Origin: Petunia secreta
Taxonomy: Eukaryota; Streptophyta; Magnoliopsida; Solanales; Solanaceae
Length of the DNA: 64,000 nucleotides
Direction of reading: 5' to 3'
Assembly: GCA_029990175.1 (NCBI GenBank)
Contig: JARKIP010000065.1
Location: 28,436,501-28,500,500 of the forward strand
A program made the position numbers and the translations under genes. The stretch's first letter is position 1; every line of letters starts with the position of its first letter. This document shows positions 34,087 through 46,419 of this stretch, in pieces. The notes under the pieces are model-generated. The model was given only the letters and a program-made list of their open reading frames with translations. It made no database searches and was not told where the DNA came from.

Positions 34087-36148
34087 CATACAAATTAGTT
34101 ATTTTTCTAGATTAGACTTCTACTTTTTATCTATGCAAGTTTTTTTAGATATATATTTTAGTTTAGGTTAGTATAGTTTAGCATTGTTTTACTCGTCTTC
34201 ACACGGCAATTTGGAAAGAAAATTGGTCGAATGTTGGTTATTCATATTTTGGTGATTTTTTTCTGTTTTATGAAGGACCCCACTTGTGAAAAAATTATCC
34301 AAATATTCTCGGAAGTGGGTTTTGTGCAACTTCTCAATCCTATGAATCTAATATTTGGAAATTTTATTGTTGTAATTGGGAATAATTGTCCTAAGTGTTT
34401 TTACCCTTCCCCAAGCCATTATAATGATGCTAACCTTGCTTTTGAGTTTAATAGGAGTAATGAAGCTGAGGATGTGGAACGTGATTCTTGTATTATCGCT
34501 ATGGCAAGGCTGTTAGTGGAACAAAATGATGAAACCTAAAAAGGCATAGCAGAGCTAAGAGAGAACATTCAACAAACTGCTTAAGCAATGAATAGATGGC
34601 AAGCCAAAAAGGAAAACTTAATGACACATTCATTAATCAACAAGTTATGGACTTAGCTGAAGAGTCTAAAAGAAAAAAAAGAGATTGTGATCCAACAAGA
34701 GGAAAATTATGAAAAAGTAGAGATTGTGAGTCATACTTGGCTAACGGAACAACTTTAACAATTGAATATATATGGAGCTCATCTCGAGGGAATTATAAGT
34801 GTGGTGAGATACTTTATAAAAGGAAGAAGTGAGCTTAGAAAAGATCAACCGATTTGGTACTGCAAGACATGGAGGCTAACTTGATTGAAACGGTTGAGGC
34901 GTCTAAGGCCCAACAACTAATTGTTATAGATAGTAGAAAAATTTAGGAGCTCTGGAGAAAATAATAAAATTCCAACCATTTGATTCAAAAGATGATTACG
35001 CCAAAGATGAAAAACCTATATTAGAGCCAAGTGAGGAAAAGGATAACATCATATTTGAGGACTCTAGTATTTGTACAAGTGATGCTGTCAAAAATATTGA
35101 AATTTTGGGATTGGAGTGCATAGAACCCCATTCTAATCAATTTTGTACATTGTATTAATATGGTGACATGTGAACAAAGTCATATGAGCATGTTAAGAAG
35201 GGTAGAAATGAGGAACAAGGTGCTTACACCCAATATTATTCTACAAGTGGGTTCTGGAAAGGGAGAGATGTACGGAGACCTTGCCCCCACCAAAGTGGAG
35301 AGGCTGTTTCTGATAGACTAATAAAGTGCTATTTTGAAATTTGTCATGCCTAAGAGACAAAACGATATTTCTCATTTAAAATGCTAAAAAATGCAGGATG
35401 CGACATCGCTCACTTGGTTCTTGTGGATTTGTAACAACCCCTCAAAAGCATAATTGTAAGCTTGAATCCAAATTGAGGAGACAATTCATTTGTTCAATGT
35501 GGTGAAATTGGTATCTTTGTGCCGCGACGTTAAATCAAGAGCTGGTTTGGAAACAACCCAGTTTTACTGCTTTTAGTAATTTTTCATGTTTATGTAGTAT
35601 TATGAGTGTTTCATTTTATTTTTGTAGGGTGCGGGAAGCTTGGTAGTAAAGTCAAGAATTGGAGATCAGTTAGTAGGTACTTTACGGGAAATGGCAAGGC
35701 ATCATCTTGAGGGATTCTTGGGTAGATTTAATAGAATTGTTGAAAATGTTACAGAAGCTGTATGGAAGGCACCGCTTCCAATAAAACCTGAGGGTGCATG
35801 CGACTTAGAAATCTTGTGCTAGTAAATTATGTTGAAGGCTGTCTAAGTGGCGTCGCCCCTGGAAACACATGCCTAAAGTAGAATGTCCAAAACTCAAAAA
35901 GGTGTCGATTCAGTGTCGCCTCTCATATAACATTCAGGTTTTGGCTTTGTTTGGCTCAAGTGTGGGGCATCTCACGATATGTTGGGGGGAATCTGAATAC
36001 CTCATTCTTTAAGGATGATTGGTTCGTTGTGAATTTTGTGTTACTTCATGGCGCCAGTACGAGGCCTTTTGACTTCAGGGAACAATGGGCGCCAAATTAT
36101 ACTATCTATCTAAAGTTTAGTGTAGTCAATAATAATAGCTTTTATGTT
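34087..36148 (+). other. Athila-like interior, coding capacity lost
   Basis: Only short frames remain, for example 34231-34539 (102 codons, KCFYPSPSHYNDANLAFEFN) and 35640-35822. Neither matches a domain I can name. Lysine- and glutamate-rich broken frames at 34540-34800 may be Gag or spacer remnants. Confidence 0.45.
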
Positions 36149-36153
36149 ATTAT
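36149..36153. repeat. Ogre-type element TSD, left copy (ATTAT)
   Basis: Matches 62377-62381. Directly outside the TG end of the left LTR. Confidence 0.85.
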
Positions 36154-39100
36154 TGTCGTACCTGATTTTAAACTCAACTTGAAGTGAGTCAGGTTTTGGA
36201 TTTGACTGGGTAACTCGATTGAGTTCAAGATTTGGAGTCGCCACCTAATATAGTTTTCTAAGGTGTATTAGGTCACCTAAATGCCTAGGGTCAAGTCTTT
36301 ATCAAACCAGTCTAGTTTCAGAGATTCAATGGGTAAGAAGTCCAAGTGACTCGGGGAAGAAGGTGTTAGGCACTTTCCCAAGTCCCACAAAAAGTAGTTC
36401 CCGCCCGAGTCTATATTTTGAAATGTTTATACAAAATTATAAGCGTTATCACACGTATTACTAAATTTAAAGGTCAAATTCACAATCAATTTATATAATA
36501 AGTCTAACTGGACAAGTCTAGGTAGCATATACACAATTGGGCTTCAATATTTTGCACATACGACCATATTCCACGCCTAGTCGTGTTCATGGCCTCTAAT
36601 ATAAAAGCCTAATCAAAAATATGGTCAAATCTGCAAAGAGTATCAAAATACAGCTTTGTGCAATTTCAGCATCTAAGTTATATTTGCATAATGGGCAGTT
36701 TTGCAAGAATAGACAGTTTTCCCAAGTAGTTTCAGATTTTGACAAAAATCAAATAGGGGTTATTTTTGAAATAAAATGTTAGCCATTTAGGGTCGGTGTG
36801 AATTGTCATTAATTGTCGAGCCCTAGCTTTAATGGCTATTTGACTTTTGGGGTCAGTTTTAGAAATCATAGACATTAGAGGGACAGTTTTGAAAACAGGG
36901 ATACACGGAACAAACAAAAGCACAAAAGGGCTGCCACACATAATTATATATATATATATATATAACATGCAAATACATGAATGGAGTATTAATAGCTTTA
37001 GAAAATATATATAATTTCCGTATAATGGATCCCAAGACTTATACACTCCTAGACACTATTAGATTAGTGTATAGAAGCTTAAAGCTTGTCAAAAATTGGG
37101 TTGAACACGAAAAAGGGCCAGATTTAAAAGGATTTTCGGGCCCAGCTTAATTACGCAAAGGGGCAGTCCTTGTTTTTATACAAATGATTCAGTTTTAGGC
37201 AGTTATCACGTAATAGGCCCCTTTTTGGGAAAGTCACATACCTCACGGTTTAAACTTAAATAAACTGTTCTAATCGATTCTAAAGACCAAACACATCGAA
37301 TCTAGCCAAGAAAATGTAAAAATAACCCTGTTATCAAGATTTTAGTTTAGACAAGTGAAATCAGAATCCAAACTCAGTATTAAGGTATGATTTAACCCAT
37401 AAATGGTTATGTAAGGTTTAGACAGCATAATCGAGTTTAAGAACAAACGATACAAGCACATAGTGGTGTACGGGTTTAGAAGGGGGCCCCTGTGTGGCCA
37501 AACACATAGCCTTCGGCTATGTGACATGTCTTAGAACAAGCAAAGTACGGGCAGGGCATTCCTAAATTAATAGACATAAAGGGGAAGCTAAGGGAACAGA
37601 GAAGAAGAAAAAACTGTTCCCTAAATGCACTCAGAGGTAAGCCTGCCTAGGCTTTGATTATCCAGCATGAGGGAAGGCTTTTACCAACACTCAAGGACGT
37701 GCAAATTTAACTTTAGTATAGCTTTCAAAGCTAACCACACAGGCTGCAAGAGAAAGGGTTAGCAGGGAGGGTATGAAAACTCCGAAATAGGTCATACACA
37801 CACAAAACACCTAACAGATCATGTATATAGGCATGTTGCAGTCAGGGGACAAGTATAGGATTTTATACCTTGTTAGATGCAGTAATCAACAAATAGACTA
37901 GACTTAGGCAGTGTTTTGATGTTTTCCAGAAAAGATATTGCAAGACGAAAAGCAGTGAGAGAGCAGGATCCTTTTCAGAGAACTAAGAGTGAAGAAGAAA
38001 GTTTTTGTGCTAGTGTTTTGATATGCAGTGCTTGTATATCCGAATGCCTTTTTTAGTAAATGAGAGGATAAGTTTATATAGGGGTCGGAATGGAATTCGA
38101 ATTTAAAAGGGTAAAAGCCTAGAATTGCAAGAAAATGTTGCTTCCACAATTAACAAGGGCTCCTTAGGCATATTTTCCAAATATAATCAAATCAGAAGTC
38201 CTAAAATTAAGGTAAATCACATAAAACAAATTCTGGGGTCAATACATTCCCGTTTCTTTCTTGTAATAGGGTCCAGCTTCAAAAATCAGTACCCTATCTA
38301 AATTTAGGATCCAAAATCCTTTAAGTATCTCAACATATTCCAACCAAACCTAAATTTAATACCCTGCTGATTATGAAAATAATTTTTCATTCGAGTGTCA
38401 ATTAGAAACCAGTCACAGATCTCAAATTTGAACAACTAGATATTCCCTAGTCAATTTACCATTCCAGTTCCAACCTAAGTAAGTGAAGACTGCGTATCTT
38501 AACAGAATGAATGGCTAGATGCATTGCAAGGTTTGGGGGGGTAATCATGGCCCATCCCCTGACTGTCATATCCCCAGATCAAAGCTAACAGAGATAGCAT
38601 AGGGTGCAAACTATGAATGTATCAATTTCGAGCACAAAAGCTTTAAAACATTGTTCAATTTGACAGTGAATTGAAGCAAGGCCAGTAACAGCACAGATTT
38701 TTATGCTAATCAATTCCTTTATAACAAATAATCGGTGCACATTTAACTAACGAAACTACTCAAATCAATTGTAGTAACTAGGAAGGGGGCTGAACATAAC
38801 ATGATTAAAATTTTCCTTTAAACACGACTAGTCATTATCAGTGGTAGTATCGAGGGTTAGACATAATAAAGCACATGCAAACATTTACAGAGCTAGGCAG
38901 ATGTAGGCAACGATATAGCACATAGCAAATTGGGGAAAGTTCGGGATAAGGGTTACCTGTTCCGACGTCGGAGTCGCGTTAATTGCGACCCATCGCAAAT
39001 GTGTTTGTGTGAGGGGGTCTCCTCATTCTTTTGCATCGATGATGCCATAAGCTCTGTTTAATCATGACCGGAATGTTTTCCGGCGATGGAAACCCCCATC

Positions 39101-39247
39101 GACGAAGAGTCGATTTTGACCTTAATCCAAACGGCAACAAAAGTATAGGGGTTTTGCAGTGGGTGACAAAAGAACACGATGGTACTATTTTCTCCGAATT
39201 TCGCCGGCCAAATTGACCGAGAAATGACGTGAACAGCAGAGGTCTCG

Positions 39248-39283
<36 letters not shown>

Positions 39284-39851
39284 AGAGTCAGCTGAGTGTG
39301 GGAAGTGGAAAATGAAGGGATTTTTAGGGTTTGGGGGGTTGGACGTAATTAAAAAAGGAAAATGTTATCTTGGCTGTTGGATCAGTTACGTGGACGGCCA
39401 GGATTGTGCCACATTGGTGATGATGCATATAAATGAGGCTGATGTGTGTGTATACGTGTATATATGTATATATATAGTATAAAATGTGTATAATTGTGTA
39501 TAAATGCCTAAAAAATGGGTAGAAAATTGTATAAAAATGCTTATAAAATTATGAAAAAAATCAGAAAATTAATTTTGAGGGCCAAAGGGCTAATGAAGAA
39601 TATTCTTTTGAACTTTAAAATAATTTGTGCAATTTTCTAAAATAAGAGTAGTTACAAAATTGTAATTTGACGTGTAAATTTTGTAAATAGCCGTAGTCTG
39701 TGCCTGTGTTTCGAAAAAAGTAAAATTGATGTGCGTTTGTGAAGTAGTGACTTTGAATATGAGTGAGTGTATGATATTCGTGCGGCTATCAGTGCAATTT
39801 GTCTGAATAACAGGTTATCGAAACACGAGGGACAAAATTAGGTGTCAACAG
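36154..39851 (-). repeat. 3' LTR of the Ogre-type element
   Basis: Starts TGTCGTACCTGATTTTAAAC and ends GGTGTCAACA on the plus strand. It aligns throughout with 58702-62376. It includes a TATA box (minus strand, 38073-38080), a hairpin at 37503-37523, and microsatellites (TA at about 36949-36963, GA at 39250-39279) that differ in length from the other LTR. Confidence 0.95.
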
Positions 39852-39864
39852 CTACCCCTCTTTG
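39852..39864 (-). promoter_or_regulatory. Polypurine tract of the Ogre-type element
   Basis: The minus strand reads AAAGAGGGGTAGC immediately before the TGTTGACACC start of the 3' LTR. It primes plus-strand DNA synthesis. Confidence 0.85.
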
Positions 39865-41579
39865 ACCGAGGATGATGAAAGAGTCTTCGGGCAAAGATAG
39901 TTGACAGAACGACTAATTTTGTCGCGACTCTAGAGAGGTGCTTATAGCTTACGGGAATTGGCGGGGCGTTAGATCATAATGTTCGCGTTGCCAGATCGTA
40001 TATCTTGCAATAAAGGTGAGCCTGCAAAATAGTGTATGTATAAATAAATATAGAATATGCCTTCCCATTGTGATGGATTGTTTTTCCAGGATTCTTTACC
40101 GTATGCAGGTGTGTCTGTTATTCCTGACTGCGTGACCTTTGTTGTGCCCAGTGTTGAATTCGACATCGGGCTGTGCACCCTCAGTTAATACATTAGGCTG
40201 TGTACCCTCCGCAAGAAATGAAATGACATAATCGATGTCAGGTTGTGCACTCTCAGTCGACGCATCAGGCTGTGTACCCTCAGCTAATAAAAAATGACAT
40301 GATCGACATCGGGCTGTGTACCCTCAGTCGACGCCTCGAGTTGTGTACCCTCAGCTAATTTAAAATGACATAATCGACATCGGACTGTGTACTCTTAGTC
40401 GATGCCTCGGGCTGTGTATCCTCAGCTAATTAAAATGACATAATCGACGCCTCGGGCTGTGTACCCTCAGTCAACGCCTCGGGCGGTGTACCCTTAGCTA
40501 ATTTAAAATGATATAATCGACATTGGGCTGTGTACCCTCAGTCGACGCTTGTGTACCCTCAGCTAATTTAAAATGACATAGTCGAACGCCTCGGGCTGTG
40601 TACCCTCGGCTAATTTAAAATAACATGATCGACATCGGGCTGTGTCCTCAGCTAATTTAAAATGACATGATCGACATCGGACTGTGCACCCTCAGTCAAC
40701 ACCTCGGGTTGTGTACCCTCAGCTAATTTAAAATGACATGATCAATATCGGGCTATGTACCCTCAGTCTACGCCTCGGGCAGTGTACCCTCAGTTAATTT
40801 AAAATGATATAATTGACATCGGGCTGTGTACCCTTAGTCGACACCTCGAGCTGTGTACCCTCAGCTAATTTAAAATGACATGATCGACATTGGGTTGTGT
40901 ACCCTCAGTCGATGCCTCGGACTGTGTACCCTCCGCTAAATTAAAATGCAGTAGGAGAGATTTGATAACCTTTTGTCGGAGAATGTTTGTATTGTGTTAT
41001 CGGGTTGCATACTTTCCGTGCTTGCATCCAAAGGAATATTGGTGAGTTCTGCAGGGTAGTTTGGTTTGTGCATTCTTGGCCTATTATGTGCCTTGCTACC
41101 AATGAGTGCCGGGACCTCAGCCAAGCTGATAGAGACAGGTATAAAGTGGTAAATAATGCAAGTATTTTTCTTGAAAAACTTTTATGAGAATGAAATGAAA
41201 CAGAATATTTTATCCCATTGAGTCACGAGTCGCGTTGTGTAAAGTCATAGTTGCTGCTCTTCATGCTGCGCCAAACCCTATTAAATAAATTTTGAGGGCA
41301 ATCTCAAAATTCTGCCCCAGTTTGTATTCGAAATTTTTGAGAGGGTCTCAAAAATTTCTGCCTTAGTATCGACTATGTGTGTCCTTTAGGAAATTTTGAG
41401 AGTTCCTCAAAAATTCTGTCCCAGTGTTTGCTTTATGGGAAATGGAATTTTTTGTATTTATGCGACCGAACCTTGGGTAGGTTGTCTACGTATCCCACTT
41501 GGGGAATCAGGTCGTAACGTAGTTCCAGATTACATGAATGTATTTGCAGAACAATAAGATCACTAACTAATGCAAGCTC
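39865..41579 (-). other. Ogre-type 3' untranslated region
   Basis: Non-coding sequence between the pol stop and the PPT. It contains the ~70-bp tandem array (40155-40950) and three inverted repeats of similar sequence at 41287-41415. Confidence 0.8.
40155..40950 (-). repeat. ~70-bp tandem-repeat array in the Ogre 3' region
   Basis: About eleven units carry AAAATGACATGATCGACATC followed by two copies of a CGGGCTGTGTACCCTCAG submodule and GCTAATTT. In the best stretch, units start at 40660, 40731, 40801, 40872 and 40942 (period 70-71). Shortened units near 40430-40630 lack one submodule. Tandem repeats in this place are known for Ogre elements and can seed satellite DNA. Confidence 0.9.
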
Positions 41580-42906
41580 TTATACATAGTATCTTTTGAC
41601 GGCATCTGAGTTGATGGGTTTTGGCCAAACTTTTTCGTCTATTTCTGCCAGTATCAGTGCTCCTCCGTTTAGAACTCGGTGAACCATGTACGACCCTTGC
41701 CAATTTTTTTCAAATTTGCCCCTTGCCTCCTCTTGATTGAGGAATATCTTCTTCAGTACTAATTGTCCAGGTTCGAAGGATCGCTCTTGAACTTTCTTGT
41801 TAAACGCTTTGGCCATTCTCCTCTGATATAATTGCCCATGACATACTGCAAGAGAGCCAATTGCTCCATTCTTCTTTTGATCCATTCGGCGTCTTTCAAC
41901 TGTGTCTCTTAGATGATCCTCAGATATGGTTTTTGAGTTCCGCTGGTATCACTGTCTCGGTGCCATACACCAGCAAGTATGGAGTAACGCCTGTTGATGT
42001 TCTCACATAGGGTAAGTTCTCGTGCCATTGCTTTGAATTGTCTGTCATCTTGCGCAATATCTTCTTGATGTTCTTGTTGGCTGCCTCGACCGTACCATTT
42101 ATTTGGGGTCTATATGCGGTGGAATTGTGGTGCTTGATCTTGAAAACTTCATAGGTTGCTTTCATTAAGTCACTATTGAGATTGGATCCATTGTCAGTGA
42201 TGATGGATTCGAGAATGCCGAATTGACAGATCATTTTGTCATGGACAAAGTTTGCCACTACTTTCTTTGTCACTGACTTATATGATGCTGCTTCTACCCA
42301 TTTGGTATAATAATCAATAGCTACCAATATGAAAAGATGTTCATTGGAAGTAGTTGGCTTGATGAGTGCTATGACATCCACTCCCCAAGCAGCGAAAGGC
42401 CAGGGTGATCCCATGACTTTAATTTCATTATGAGGCACTCAAATCATATCTCTGTGGACTTAGCATTGATGATATTTATTTGCGTGCCTTGTGCAATCAT
42501 TCTGCATTGTCATCCAGAAATAACTGGCCCTAAAAATCTTCTTTGCAAGCACGAAACAGTTCATATGTGGGCCACACGTCCCAGAATATATTTCTTCTAA
42601 CAACCTAGCAGGTTCTTTGGCTCCCACACATCTCAGCAATCCTAGATCAGGTGTCCTTTTGTATAGGACTTCTCTGTTAAAAAAGAAACCATTTGCTAAC
42701 CTCCTCAACGTCTTCTTTTGCAGACTTGTTGCATCCTTTGGGTAAATGCTGTCTTTGAGGAGCCCTTTGATGTCATAGAACCAAGGTTGTCCATATGATT
42801 CTTCTTCTACATGATAACAATATGCTGGCTGCTTTCTCATTGCTACTGGTATTGAGTCAACGTAATTCTTGTCGGGATGTTTGATCATGGAGGATATGGT
42901 GGCCAA
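41580..42906 (-). pseudogene. Ogre-type integrase (broken)
   Basis: The zinc-binding domain (GPHMNCFVLAKKIFRASYFW ... CTRHANKYHQC) is followed by a TAA at 42460-42462 and a TGA at 42439-42441. The catalytic core has GVDVIALI (Asp), IITDNGSNLNSD (Asp) and GTVEAANKN (Glu), all kept. It ends with a C-terminal domain (FEPGQLVLKKIF, KFEKNWQGSYMVHRVLNGGA, LILAEIDEK). Another stop region near 41886-41919 splits the core from the C-terminus. It would insert the element's DNA into the genome. Confidence 0.9.
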
Positions 42907-43209
42907 AGCATCCGCGAACTCGTTTTACAGCCTGGGCACATGCCGTAACTCTATCTTGGTGAATCTTTGCTTCAGCTTTTTTATGCACTCGAGGTATGGC
43001 AATATCTTGGAGTTCTTTGCTGTCCATTCTCCCCGGACTTGGTGAATCAATAAGTCTGAATCTCCAATTGCCAGCAGCTCTTGTATGTTCATGTCTACCG
43101 TTAATTTTAAGACCCAGGATGCAAGCTTCATATCCGCCATGTTGTTGGCGCAAGGAAACCTTAGTTTGGCTGTGACAGGATAATGTTGATCAGTCTCCGA
43201 AACTAACAC
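42907..43209 (-). pseudogene. Ogre-type archaeal-like RNase H
   Basis: Blocks LRFPCANNMAD, IQELLAIGDSDLLIHQVRGEW, LRHVPRL and, after a TAA at 42925-42927, NEFADALA match the extra RNase H of Tat/Ogre elements. The AEYEA block reads ADMKLA, so the catalytic Glu looks lost; a neighbouring frame still carries YEACILG, showing a local frame error. GDSDLL (Asp) and FADALA (Asp) remain. Confidence 0.85.
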
Positions 43210-44670
43210 GCTCCAATGCCGACTACTTTGAAATTGACTGCTTTATCGAAGAATAGTCTCCTACCATCATACTCATCTATGATGTCTTCTCCTACGAACA
43301 TGACTTCTTCGTCAAGGAAATAGGTATGCAGAGGCTCATAATCATCTCCCACTGGATTTTCGGCCTTATGATCAGCTAGGGCTTGAGCTTTTACCTCCTT
43401 TTGAGTGATAAAAGTAATGTCGAATTCACTGAGTAGCATTTGCCATTAGCCAATTTTCCAGTAGGCATTGATTTTTGGAAGATATACCTGAGAGGTTCCA
43501 TTCTCGATATCAGCAAAGTTAAGTAGGACGTCAAGTACTACCTCAGCTTTTGTGCTATCCAAGTCAGCGCATGGCACGTCCGTTCTAGTAATGTGTACTT
43601 GGCTTCGCAGGGAGTGAATTTCTTACTCAGATAGTATATTGCTTGCTCCTTTCTTCCAGTTGAGTCATGTTGCCCTTATATGCAAGCAAATGTTGAATCT
43701 ACCACAGATAGGTACAAGATCAAAGGTCACTTAAGCTCGGGTGGGACCAGCACAGGCGGGCAAGACAAGTACTTCTTTATCCGATCAAATGCTTTTTGAC
43801 AGTCTTCTATCTACTCGATTGCTGCGTCTTTCTTCAGTAGCTTGATGATTGGTCGCAGATGACTGTGGATTGAGGTATGAATCGGCTAATGTAATTGAGT
43901 CTTCCCAGGAAACTCATGACCTCTTTCTTGCTCTTTGGCGGCGGCAATTCTTTTATGGCTTTGATCTTGGATGGATCCAGCTCGATGCCTCTTCTACTGA
44001 CGATGAAACCCAGAAGCTTCCCTGCTCGAACACCAAAAGAACACTTTGTTGGGTTCAGCTTCAGATTATAATTACATAAGCGATTGAAAAACTTGTGCCG
44101 ATTATCAAGGTGCTCTGAGCTCTTCTTTGATTTGATGATCACATCATCTACGTAGACTTCAATTTCTTTGTGCATCAAGTCGTGGAACATAGTTGTCATT
44201 GCCCTTATATAAGTTGCCCCAACATTCTTCAACCCAAATGATACCTTGTAGCAATAAGTTCCCAAAGATGTAGTAAAAGTTGTCTTCTCGGCATCCTCCT
44301 CATCCATGAGCACTTGATGATAGCCGACAAAACAGTCTACGAATGACTGTAGTTCATGTTTTGCACAATTATCGATCAAGATGTGTATATTTGGCAAAGG
44401 AAAATCATCTTTTGGGCTTGCTCTATTCAGATTTCAGTAGTCCACACAAACTATGAGTTTCCCATCATTCTTTGGTACTTGGACAATGTTAGCTAACCAA
44501 GTTGGGTATTTGACTGTTTTCAAGATTCCTGCATTGAACTGTTTGGTTACCTCTTCCCCAATCTTCCACAAAACGGATGACTTGAAAGTTCGGGCTTTTT
44601 GTTTGACAGGAGGAAAGCCCAGATTTATAGGTAATTTGTGAGCTACCACATCCGTGCTTATGCCAGTCAT
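43210..44670 (-). pseudogene. Ogre-type reverse transcriptase and RNase H (broken)
   Basis: RT blocks are FNAGILKTVKYPTWLANIVQV, VPKNDGKLIVCVDY, a TGA at 44434-44436, then SPKDDFPLPNI, FVDCFVGYHQVLMDEEDAEK, FGLKNVGATY and the catalytic YVDDVIIKS. The thumb and FLGRLNYISRFI follow to 43834. The RT-linked RNase H region to 43210 is heavily broken, with HYFYHSKG-like traces and one open piece at 43203-43439. The element shows the normal RT-RH-aRH-IN order. YVDD is intact. Confidence 0.92.
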
Positions 44671-45752
44671 GTTATCATATGACCAGGCGAATACATCCTC
44701 GTATTCCCTAAGAAAATCAGTGTACCGCTTTTATCTTCGGCGGTGAGATGCACACTAATCCTTGTCTTTTTTTTACAGTTTCCTTTATCTCCCAAATTTA
44801 TCACCTCAGTTTCTTCTAGATTTGGCTTAGGCTTATTTTCGAACGTTTCAATTTCCTCTTGTGTGGTCTCATCATAATCAGACTCAGTTTTCTTAAGCTC
44901 CATTGTTTCATTACACATTGTGGTTGTGGACTCAATGGGATTATTAGTTTGAATGCAAGGTCCACGGTAAGCTCGGGCCCGGTTGCTGATCCAGTTGTTC
45001 AATAGAGCTCCAGATTCAACTTTTGTCAGCCCAGGAGGTTCGACATGCTCTTCTAGGATCACACATCAGTCTTCATCAGATATGAACAGCTTTTGCACTC
45101 CTGCCAGCAGGTCCTCTTCAGTATCAGCTATCTTTGGTTCAACCCCTTGCGCTGCCGATACCTCCCCTTTTCGGTCATCCAAGTATCCAGACGAGACGAA
45201 AATATGTAGGAGAGTCTTGGTGCTTTTCTTGTAGAATTTGAAGTCCAGTGATGCTTCTTCCATGATCTTCTCATAAGTCACAATGTACCCTATGTCAGCT
45301 TTCTCATTGTCGAACTCATCACAATTTGAATTGGCTTTATCATGCCATCCAGGTTCTTGCCCAAACCTTTACCAGGTTCATAGCCTTGTTTTATCATAAT
45401 ACCTACAACCCAGTCTGTAGGAGTACATATGGCTCTTCAATCACCACCTTCATAAGTTCGAGTGCTTTGGGTAGCAGGTTGTGGGAGTACATATGGCTCT
45501 TCAATCACCACCTCCATAGGTTCGAGTGTTTTGGGTAGCCACACTTGCTTCCCCTTTATTTCTTTAGAGATGCGCTTCCAGTTTGGACGAGTGTTAGGTG
45601 GGTACATCGGTCGCTTCTCTGTCTTAGCAGGTAAGGTCTAACAAAATTCGCGCGAAGGCACACCCCAATAGGATATGACTGGTTCCCAGACCAAATTTCT
45701 TCCTTTCATAGCCCTTTCCTTTGCCATCCTAGTAAGCGCTATAAAAGCTTCT
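44671..45752 (-). pseudogene. Ogre-type PR C-terminal region with G-patch
   Basis: This continues the protease reading across the nested insertion. Near 45334-45400 there is GYEPGKGLGKNLDG, a G-patch signature found after PR in Tat/Ogre elements. An acidic spacer (KTESDYDETTQEEIETFENK) leads toward RT. In Ogre elements a putative intron lies between PR and RT; I cannot place splice sites here. A 64-bp tandem duplication at 45421-45539 breaks the frame. Confidence 0.75.
45748..45752. repeat. Nested element TSD, left copy (CTTCT)
   Basis: Matches 51456-51460, immediately outside the left LTR. Confidence 0.95.
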
Positions 45753-46419
45753 TGATAAGACCCAAATAGGCGGAAGCGATAAACTAATGATGCGGAAGCA
45801 ACAATCACAAGATAACAAGAAAGTAAGGGATTGGGGAGAATAGAAATAGAAGAAAAGAACGAATCAAACTAACAAATAGATTGATTCAAAAGGGAGAAGA
45901 GACTTGAACCATCAAACGGGACTCACACTAGCGGTGATCCACCATGGATTCCAAGTAAGAGATACATGAAGCCATTGCTTCAACAAGAAGGACCTAGTCT
46001 CTTCTAAAGTCTAATCTTCAATCTCAAAATCTAGTTAAGGAATGAAATAAGCTATCTAGCTATTTATAGAGGTTTTTAGGCACTAAGTAAAATGTCTAAA
46101 TAGCCCACACATTAGGCTTTAGGATAAAAGACCACGTAGGGTCAAAATAGACATAACACCATCAAAAATCTCGTGCTTCAGTAATTGGGGCGGGGCGCCT
46201 CTCCTTGGGCGGAGCGCCCGAAAATGTGGGCAGTGGAGGACCCTGGGCGGAGCGCCTGGGGGCTGGGCGGAGCGCCTGGATGGCCTGGGCGGGGCGCCTC
46301 AGCCTGGTTCTTCCGGAACGGCTTCAATTCTTCTCCGATGCTCTTGACCTCTCGTCCCTTGCATCCTCCAATCCCGGGTCTTGATGGTAAGTGCCTTAGG
46401 CTCGATTTGGGTCCTATCA
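45753..46419 (-). repeat. 3' LTR of the nested element
   Basis: 667 bp, same length as the other LTR. Contains a TATAAATA box (minus strand, 46061-46068) and five GGCGG-type 11-mers at 46189-46298. Confidence 0.96.

Larger units (their letters stand above)
32931..36148 (+). mobile_element. Athila-like LTR element, 5' LTR plus non-coding interior
   Basis: A plus-strand LTR is followed by a TGGCGCC-type PBS and about 2 kb of interior. Near 35520-35570 the interior has a phrase (GCCGCGACGTTAAATCAAG ... AACCCAG) that I recognise from the 3' part of Athila-group elements. No RT or IN is visible and no 3' LTR is found. The Ogre-type element is inserted at its right end. It is a deleted or large non-autonomous derivative. 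Confidence 0.6.

Noticed and set aside
34231..34539. 102-codon plus-strand ORF as a host gene
   Set aside because: It lies inside an Athila-like interior directly after the PBS and has no conserved domain; probably a gag remnant.
36732..37046. Minus-strand ORF in the Ogre LTR, with a shorter twin at 59390-59584
   Set aside because: It lies in LTR sequence, is not conserved in length between LTRs, and is hydrophobic by AT-rich composition.
40155..40950. CRISPR-like regular repeat
   Set aside because: Units of ~70 bp are contiguous and diverged, with no unique spacers, inside a plant retrotransposon 3' region.
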